Assembly: GCA_036939355.1 (NCBI GenBank)
Contig: JALLAP010000594.1
Coordinates: 1-11,621, forward strand
DNA from: Thalassiosira profunda
Taxonomy: Eukaryota; Bacillariophyta; Thalassiosirophyceae; Thalassiosirales; Thalassiosiraceae
Length of the DNA stretch: 11,621 bases
Reading direction: 5' to 3'
Shown: in pieces, positions 6,951 to 11,621 of the stretch
How positions within the stretch are numbered: the first letter of the stretch is position 1
Layout of the letters: every line of letters begins with the position of its first letter
Position numbers and translations under genes: made by a program
Notes under the pieces: model-generated
What the model was told of the DNA's origin: nothing
The model's input: the letters and a program-made list of their open reading frames with translations, nothing else
Database searches by the model: none

Positions 6951-9900
6951 TCAATCATCGACGGTTGGCATGATGAGTTGGTTGCTGAATGACCCCTGCA
7001 GCAGGAAGATAAATGGCAGCTGGTACCTCCGGAACGTCACAATCATATTCCACCAGAGTGTGGAAGTGATGTCCGGTCCGTGCCTGAACTTCTCGTCGAG
7101 GATGCTGTCCACGCCTCCCGTCGCCGAAATGACGCTTCGTATTTCTCGCAATAACACCCACGGCGAGAGGTGGTCGCAGTACAGTGGGGTGCCCTTCCCC
7201 TGCGATCCCTCGAAGGACTCGGAGTTGCAAGATATGATGAATTTTGGTACAAACCTGTGGCGGCACGAGCGACACTCGGTCTCGTATTCGATGGAGGCGC
7301 ACGCCGTCCATCCCTGGCAGATGTCGTCTTCCTTTAGTTCTGCAGCGCACTTGGGGCAGACGTTGTCAGTGTCGATTTTGATGTTCGGGTACATCGCATC
7401 AAGGATGCTCTCGCCCAGATCGATGTGCTTGGAGACGGCCGCGGTCAACCTGAGCTTCTGCTGCTTCTTGCTAATGCCCGGGCTGCTGAGCTTCCTCCGG
7501 TTTTTCTTGGTATTGAAAGACAGCTTCGCCTTGAACTTATCCTTCCTCGACTTTGCAACCGATCCTGATTCCGAGGGCGACACCTCTGATATAAGGTCCA
7601 GAGAATGCTCGCTCGGCGTCGAGACTGTGACTGTGCTCCGACGCTTGCTGCTCAACAGGGGGGAGGCAGGGTTCGACCCATGCTGCGAAAACGACAGGCT
7701 GCTCATGTTGTCGTCGCCTTGGACCTGGTAGAGCGCCAAGCTCGAGGGCTGGCCTTCGTCGCTGGAGAATGCGCTAATGAGGCTCGTGTATATCTCCGAG
7801 TTGGTCGCCAGTCCGTCGCGAGCGAGCATCTCCATCAGCCCCGACGCGCGATGCGTCACCTGGCATCTTCCGCACGCCTGGATGAGCAGCTTGTAGATGA
7901 TTGGCTCCGGCGGGAGCTTCCGCAAACGCATCAGCGACAGCGTGTGGTACCCCAGGTCAATTTGGCCTTTCGCAATTGTCCGCGCCACCTCCATATCGTC
8001 ACCCAGATCCGTGAGCGACTGGCGCTTGCTGCCCTGGCGCGCTATTCCGGGACCGCTGGACTCGTCGTCAGGCCCCACGCCGTGCTTGCGCTCCACGAGA
8101 GCCATTTCCTTGCCAATGACACTCGTAAAGGTGGCGAAGAAGAGCACAAACGCCGTCGCCTCCGGGGAGCGATTGCGCCCACCCCGTGTGTCGTCCACGA
8201 TACCGTACTTGGACCGCAGCATCGAGCGCAGCGCCGTCCTCCGGTCAAACTCGGCCGAGATGATGCTCGGAATGGGCCGTGGAGTGCCGAACAAGCTCTC
8301 GTCGAAGCCCACCGGCCACGTCTCGTACAGGTACTTCCCCTTCGTCTCCGGCAACCCTTCGGCATTGGGCTCCACAGCCTTGACCTGTTTCAGATCCCGG
8401 TGTGCGCTCGCCGACACCAAGAACGGTGTCTCTTTCTTCTTCATTCGCAGCTTGCTCCGGTTCTTCTTGGCATCGATCGATTGGTCAAAGAATTTGATGT
8501 CAGGGGCGTCGTCTGCATTATGCATCTTGCGCGTGACAAAGTCGTCGAACTGCTGGGTGATCGCCAACTCCTCCAGGAAGGGCTGGAATTCGGAAGGGGC
8601 TGCCAAGACAAATTCGTCTTTCCCGAATCTCAGACGGGACATGCCCTCCTTGCCACGCCAAGTCGAGCGCTTCTCCATCGACTTCGCGTCGGCCGGTAGG
8701 AACTTACGGTAATCCTGCAGCAGCGAGACATAGAACCGCAAGAACGCCTCCTGCACCGCGTCCCACCGGCTCTGCTTGGGCTCCTTGTCGTACACGTTGG
8801 CATCCTCGTCGAATTCCATCGACACGCTGTCGGGCGTGTGGGCGAGACTGAACGCCTCGTCGCGCGTCTGGACCCGCTCCTCCCAGACCGCACCAGCTTT
8901 GTCTAACATGGTGCCTAACGTTCTCTCGTCCCCACTTGCCCGCACTCGGAGCACGTCCGCCTTGGCGAGATTGCGCGCCTCCCAGAAGACCTCCCCCGCG
9001 TTCGCCTTCAAGGCGGCCTCCAATTTCTTCCTCCGATTTTGCGGCAGCGGGGGCAAGTCGGCCGTGTTGGGTCCCAGCGTGATCACGTTCCGATCCAGAT
9101 CCACCACCACTGTTTCGTCGCTGATGTCCTCCACGGCGTACGGAAAGTTCTCTCTCGAGATTCCGCAGAGGTACGGCATGGGCGCGTCCAGCATCGGACA
9201 GAGACTTCGTGGCAACACCGGAATGTACAGGTGGCTCCACCGCATGGGGAACAGCAGACTGCACAGAATCTCGCTGCACACCGTCAGCAGGCTCAGCTGG
9301 GACGACACCAGCAGCACCTTGCGCTCGCACGCGAGGGTGTACCACGCAAACAGGATATTGCCAATGTCCAGGCATTCGAACAACACCGAGAACGGCAGGC
9401 TGACGTACGCCACCGGCTGGTCCGCCGGCGGGGCCCAGAAGCGAATGTCATTCCCTAGGATGTCCAATTGCACCTCGAACGCTCCCGGCGGCGGAGCCGG
9501 TACCTCGCTGCAAATGTTGAGCACGTACCTCTCGATCGGAGCGGCCATGCAATCGGTCGCGGTGGCTAGCCGGTACAACTGCGTAAGGTAGGTCCGAAAC
9601 GCGGTCAGGTAGGGGTATGTGCTCAGCAGGCACAACACCCGAGGTGCATAATAGGTTTTCCCCTTCTTCTTTCCGCCCTCTTCGTCCTCCCCGCCGAACT
9701 CCTCCATCACCGTCAGCGCCGTCCCGTACAGCTTTCCCCCCATCGAATCGGTCAGCACAAAGTGATGCACCCTCGGCATCTTGTATTCGGCCGTGGGACG
9801 GATCAACTCTGTCCCCTCAGGGTGGCAGAACTGGGGAAGACGCAAATTCAACGGCTGGTCGGGGTGGTCCTCCTTTGGGTATCTCGCGGTAATCGTGGGC

Positions 9901-10694
9901 TCTAGGAGGGTGGACGCGATCTCCTCGTTGGCATCGGTATCTTTCCCCTTGCCATCATTGCCATTTCCAGCGGAGTGGTTGAGGTGCACCCTTCTCACGT
10001 CGAACCGCGCCTTGGTGCGCGAGTTCATATCGTCCCTAGTCGGATCCGGCGGGCGGGAGCGGGTGTGCACCCGCTTGTTCGCCTTCTCCGTCAGCTCCGA
10101 ATCGTCTAATGGCACGCTCGAGACCATAACGAAGTACTCCACCAGCCGCCGCGACGCGGCGTGCTCCTGGGGCTGCTCGTCGCTAAAGATGTCCTTTCCG
10201 GCCTGCGGGGCCGGAACCTTCTTCGCCGGTTTCTTTCCATTTGGGCTGCCCTTCTCTCCGCCGGAACCGCCGCTCTTGCTAGAGTCACTGCTGGGCTTCT
10301 CCACGATCGTCGGGGGGTTGTTCACCCCCGACCTGGAATGGGACGAGCCCCTAGAGGCAGTGGCGCCGGACGCCGAGGCGCTGGAGACGCTGACCATGTC
10401 GGGGGTGGCATCGACCTCGGTTCCCTCCTCCGCAATCGACAATTCCGAGAGGGCCGAGGACATTCTCTCCGTCTCCGACGCAGAAGTCGCGGAGAGCGTC
10501 CTCGTGGTGTCCGACGCCGACAACGCCGCCCCGCCCTTCAATCCCGCCGCCTCCCGGACTCCGGCCATCTTTCGGGCGTTGCGGAGGGCGCACTCGAGCT
10601 CGCCTCTATTGGTGAATACGAAGGAGCTGTCGTTGAGGTCCATGAGCTCAGATTTGATCTGGGCTATCGAGAGGGTGCTGACGGGGGCGGCCAT
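6951..10694 (-). CDS. DENND4: DENND4/Crag-like DENN-domain protein, predicted Rab guanine nucleotide exchange factor
   Basis: This single-exon frame gives 1247 residues from MAAPVSTLSIAQIKSEL. The frame is open to 10838, but the 48 extra residues look like UTR. DENN proteins exchange GDP for GTP on Rab GTPases in vesicle traffic; DENND4/Crag members act on Rab10-type Rabs. Domains: a SAP-like start (about 8-40); a Ser-rich disordered stretch; uDENN from about 183, with FCHPEG near 290 and HHFVLTD just after 305; the central DENN domain at about 385-550 (LPFSVLFECLDIGNILFAWY, VLLVSSQLSLL, LFPMRW, PMPYLCGI); dDENN at about 640-735; PPR-like helices at about 914-974; a Cys-rich motif at 1113-1144 (CPKC...CRSC); and a C-terminal block with LSPWVLLREI and LWWNMIVTFRRYQLP. 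PPR-like repeats, Cys motif and tail together match the DENND4 branch. The Rab partner here is unknown. Confidence 0.88.
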   Translation of the reverse strand: MAAPVSTLSIAQIKSELMDLNDSSFVFTNRGELECALRNARKMAGVREAAGLKGGAALSASDTTRTLSATSASETERMSSALSELSIAEEGTEVDATPDMVSVSSASASGATASRGSSHSRSGVNNPPTIVEKPSSDSSKSGGSGGEKGSPNGKKPAKKVPAPQAGKDIFSDEQPQEHAASRRLVEYFVMVSSVPLDDSELTEKANKRVHTRSRPPDPTRDDMNSRTKARFDVRRVHLNHSAGNGNDGKGKDTDANEEIASTLLEPTITARYPKEDHPDQPLNLRLPQFCHPEGTELIRPTAEYKMPRVHHFVLTDSMGGKLYGTALTVMEEFGGEDEEGGKKKGKTYYAPRVLCLLSTYPYLTAFRTYLTQLYRLATATDCMAAPIERYVLNICSEVPAPPPGAFEVQLDILGNDIRFWAPPADQPVAYVSLPFSVLFECLDIGNILFAWYTLACERKVLLVSSQLSLLTVCSEILCSLLFPMRWSHLYIPVLPRSLCPMLDAPMPYLCGISRENFPYAVEDISDETVVVDLDRNVITLGPNTADLPPLPQNRRKKLEAALKANAGEVFWEARNLAKADVLRVRASGDERTLGTMLDKAGAVWEERVQTRDEAFSLAHTPDSVSMEFDEDANVYDKEPKQSRWDAVQEAFLRFYVSLLQDYRKFLPADAKSMEKRSTWRGKEGMSRLRFGKDEFVLAAPSEFQPFLEELAITQQFDDFVTRKMHNADDAPDIKFFDQSIDAKKNRSKLRMKKKETPFLVSASAHRDLKQVKAVEPNAEGLPETKGKYLYETWPVGFDESLFGTPRPIPSIISAEFDRRTALRSMLRSKYGIVDDTRGGRNRSPEATAFVLFFATFTSVIGKEMALVERKHGVGPDDESSGPGIARQGSKRQSLTDLGDDMEVARTIAKGQIDLGYHTLSLMRLRKLPPEPIIYKLLIQACGRCQVTHRASGLMEMLARDGLATNSEIYTSLISAFSSDEGQPSSLALYQVQGDDNMSSLSFSQHGSNPASPLLSSKRRSTVTVSTPSEHSLDLISEVSPSESGSVAKSRKDKFKAKLSFNTKKNRRKLSSPGISKKQQKLRLTAAVSKHIDLGESILDAMYPNIKIDTDNVCPKCAAELKEDDICQGWTACASIEYETECRSCRHRFVPKFIISCNSESFEGSQGKGTPLYCDHLSPWVLLREIRSVISATGGVDSILDEKFRHGPDITSTLWWNMIVTFRRYQLPFIFLLQGSFSNQLIMPTVDD
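7245..7358 (-). other. C-terminal zinc-ribbon-like Cys motif of the DENND4-like protein
   Basis: CPKC at 1113-1116 and CRSC at 1141-1144 form two CxxC pairs 24 residues apart, with GWTA between them. Animal DENND4 proteins have an equivalent CPxC...GWTA...CPFC stretch, as I recall them, followed by LSP and W-x-x-RR-x-LP elements that are also present here. Zinc binding is inferred. Confidence 0.65.
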
Positions 10695-11393
10695 TGTAGA
10701 TGGAGGCCGGTGAGTATGCAGATTCGGAGGCGATGTAAGAAGGTGCGGGAGAATGTCTGTGGAGGCGAGGTGTCGATGGCGAGGATATAGATACCGCGTC
10801 CATTTGCACAACTTGTGAGGGGTGTGCGGTCGGTTCAACCTCGACTCTGTCGGTGCGGTGCTCGGTGCTCGACAGCGTCGACGAAAGATGAGCCCGCGGC
10901 CAGTCGGTTGTTGTTGTTGTGGCCGGCCCGCCTTGCTTCTGCTTCTTTACTGCCCAACTTTTCGCCTCGATTTGTGGCGGCGGATTTGCTTGTGCTGCTC
11001 GCTGAGAAGGCAGACCGATCTTGTCAGGGACTCACGTCACATGCACATTGCTTGAAAGTCTCCTGGGCCTCATTAGTGTACCAAGGATCAAGTACATTTG
11101 ACGGTGCATGTGACTTGTGTGTTGATGAAAAGCGGTGACAAGTGCGCGAGGCCGATCCAAATACTGCGCAACAGTCCAAAATGACCATTGCAAAATCGTG
11201 ACCTCCTTCTTCCTCGCCTCCTCCTCTCTTTGCTAGGTACATACTCGCCTCGCCCTCCTCCGCCCGAGCGCCCCTCTGTGGCCGGCAGTTCTAGAGGCAC
11301 CACCTGGCGCCTCATCTGCTGACACCCGTGTGGCATCCGCGGTTTTGCCAAGTGTCGCCCCTATCGGCCCAGGGTCGAACGAGAGCAGCCTCG
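10695..11393. other. Divergent intergenic region upstream of the DENND4-like gene and the paralogue
   Basis: These 699 bases, plus the conserved blocks up to 11571, separate two divergent starts. Open frames exist (for example plus 10815-11138) but are low in complexity and show no family signature, so I call none of them. Visible items are a TTG microsatellite near 10906-10920 and an 11-base inverted repeat at 11036 and 11104. Both 5' UTRs and promoters should lie here. Confidence 0.5.
11036..11114. repeat. 11-base perfect inverted repeat
   Basis: GTCACATGCAC at 11036-11046 is the exact reverse complement of GTGCATGTGAC at 11104-11114, with 57 bases between. The left arm overlaps ACGTCA (11034-11039), a CRE/bZIP-like core. 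It may be paired binding sites for one factor, or chance. Confidence 0.4.
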
Positions 11394-11454
11394 TCGGCTC
11401 CGATGGCGGATGCTTTCAACTCGTGACGCTATTTGGGGTTCGCTTCACCTTCAC
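11394..11454 (+). promoter_or_regulatory. Conserved distal 5' block, copy B
   Basis: This is the partner of 3153-3212, with cggatgctttcaactcgtg, acgct and ggggttcgcttcacc. It starts 178 bases before the ATG at 11572, the same distance as in copy A. The reading frame that would run through copy A is broken here, so the block is noncoding. Confidence 0.6.
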
Positions 11455-11520
11455 TGCAAGTGTCACACTTGGAAGGGTGGTGGTGGTGGTCGCTCAGAGC
11501 AGGCAACGCCTCTAACACGA

Positions 11521-11571
11521 GTTCATATTTGACAAAACAACACTTGCAACGATGAAAGGAATGCAAAAGAA
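11521..11571 (+). promoter_or_regulatory. Conserved proximal 5' leader, copy B, with a tiny upstream frame
   Basis: gttcata, ttgacaaaa, caacga and gaaaggaatgcaa repeat the order seen at 3289-3330. A frame from 11552 (MKGMQKK) ends in a TGA at 11573-11575 that overlaps the main ATG as ATGA. An in-frame TGA at 11530-11532 shows that the coding start cannot lie further upstream without a further intron. Confidence 0.55.
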
Positions 11572-11621
11572 ATGAGTAACCCGAAGGGCCGAAATGCCGT
11601 CATCGTCGTGGACGTCATCCT
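11572..11621 (+). CDS. N-terminal start of a second 4TM-module protein (3' truncated by the window)
   Basis: The visible 16 codons read MSNPKGRNAVIVVDVI. VIVVD matches the first membrane segment of module 1 (SVIVVDGII) and resembles ALIIVDVFI of module 2. The CCGDY motif that precedes this segment in both modules of the neighbouring gene is absent, so the N terminus is shorter. The shared 5' blocks at equal spacing make it very likely a paralogue of the gene at 3331. Its length, exon count and ectodomain cannot be seen. Confidence 0.7.
   Translation, partial: MSNPKGRNAVIVVDVI

Noticed and set aside
7605..8712. Long plus-strand frames (364 and 271 codons) opposite the DENND4-like gene
   Set aside because: They are antisense to well-supported DENN and C-terminal domains, are Arg/Leu/His-rich without any family signature, and arise from codon bias of the real gene.
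9781..10713. A 310-codon plus-strand frame opposite the DENND4 N-terminal region
   Set aside because: It is antisense to the uDENN domain and its Ser-rich N-terminal tract. Its Ser/Leu richness mirrors that tract and no motif is visible.
10815..11138. Possible small gene (107 codons) in the intergenic region
   Set aside because: Low-complexity Leu/Ala/Arg/Ser sequence with no domain, paralogue or leader support. It overlaps likely promoter sequence.
1..11621. CRISPR arrays, insertion sequences, tRNA or rRNA genes
   Set aside because: No spaced direct repeats, transposase frames, terminal inverted repeats with target duplications, or cloverleaf-like segments were seen by eye.

Overview
The window is eukaryotic nuclear DNA, most likely from a stramenopile and probably a centric diatom. 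Three things suggest this. Genes lie on both strands, each with its own 5' region and no operon layout. Two short introns (79 and 70 bases) with GTGAGT donors interrupt one gene in the same phase. One ectodomain carries a 'WYYS...C...CCLYHF' cysteine motif of the kind common in predicted secreted and membrane proteins of diatoms. The taxon is inferred, not proven.

Layout, left to right. Positions 1-68 hold the last 21 codons of a plus-strand gene. Positions 176-2716 (minus) encode an 846-residue, mostly disordered protein with a Q-rich N terminus, four GRFxV motifs, one coiled coil and two FDPLGTP motifs; it looks like a scaffold or adaptor. Positions 2717-3330 are a divergent intergenic region. 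Positions 3331-6857 (plus) hold a three-exon gene for a 1125-residue membrane protein. Exons 1 and 2 each encode a related module of about four membrane segments. Exon 3 encodes a ninth membrane segment, a diatom-type cysteine domain and three copies of a roughly 145-residue cysteine-containing repeat that I do not recognise. Positions 6951-10694 (minus) hold a DENN-domain gene of the DENND4/Crag type, predicted to be a Rab exchange factor. Positions 10695-11571 are intergenic. At 11572 a second member of the membrane-protein family begins and runs off the window.

The most novel material is the 3331-6857 gene and its partner at 11572. They share a 5' block placed at exactly the same distance (178 bases) from both ATGs, which points to duplication of gene plus promoter around the DENND4-like gene. 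Exon 2 is flanked on both sides by phase-1 introns with near-identical exon edges, so it is a duplicated, frame-neutral cassette that could be skipped. I see no shared pathway that links all the genes. The membrane protein (surface), the DENND4-like protein (Rab traffic) and the RFxV protein (possible kinase scaffold) are best treated as separate units.
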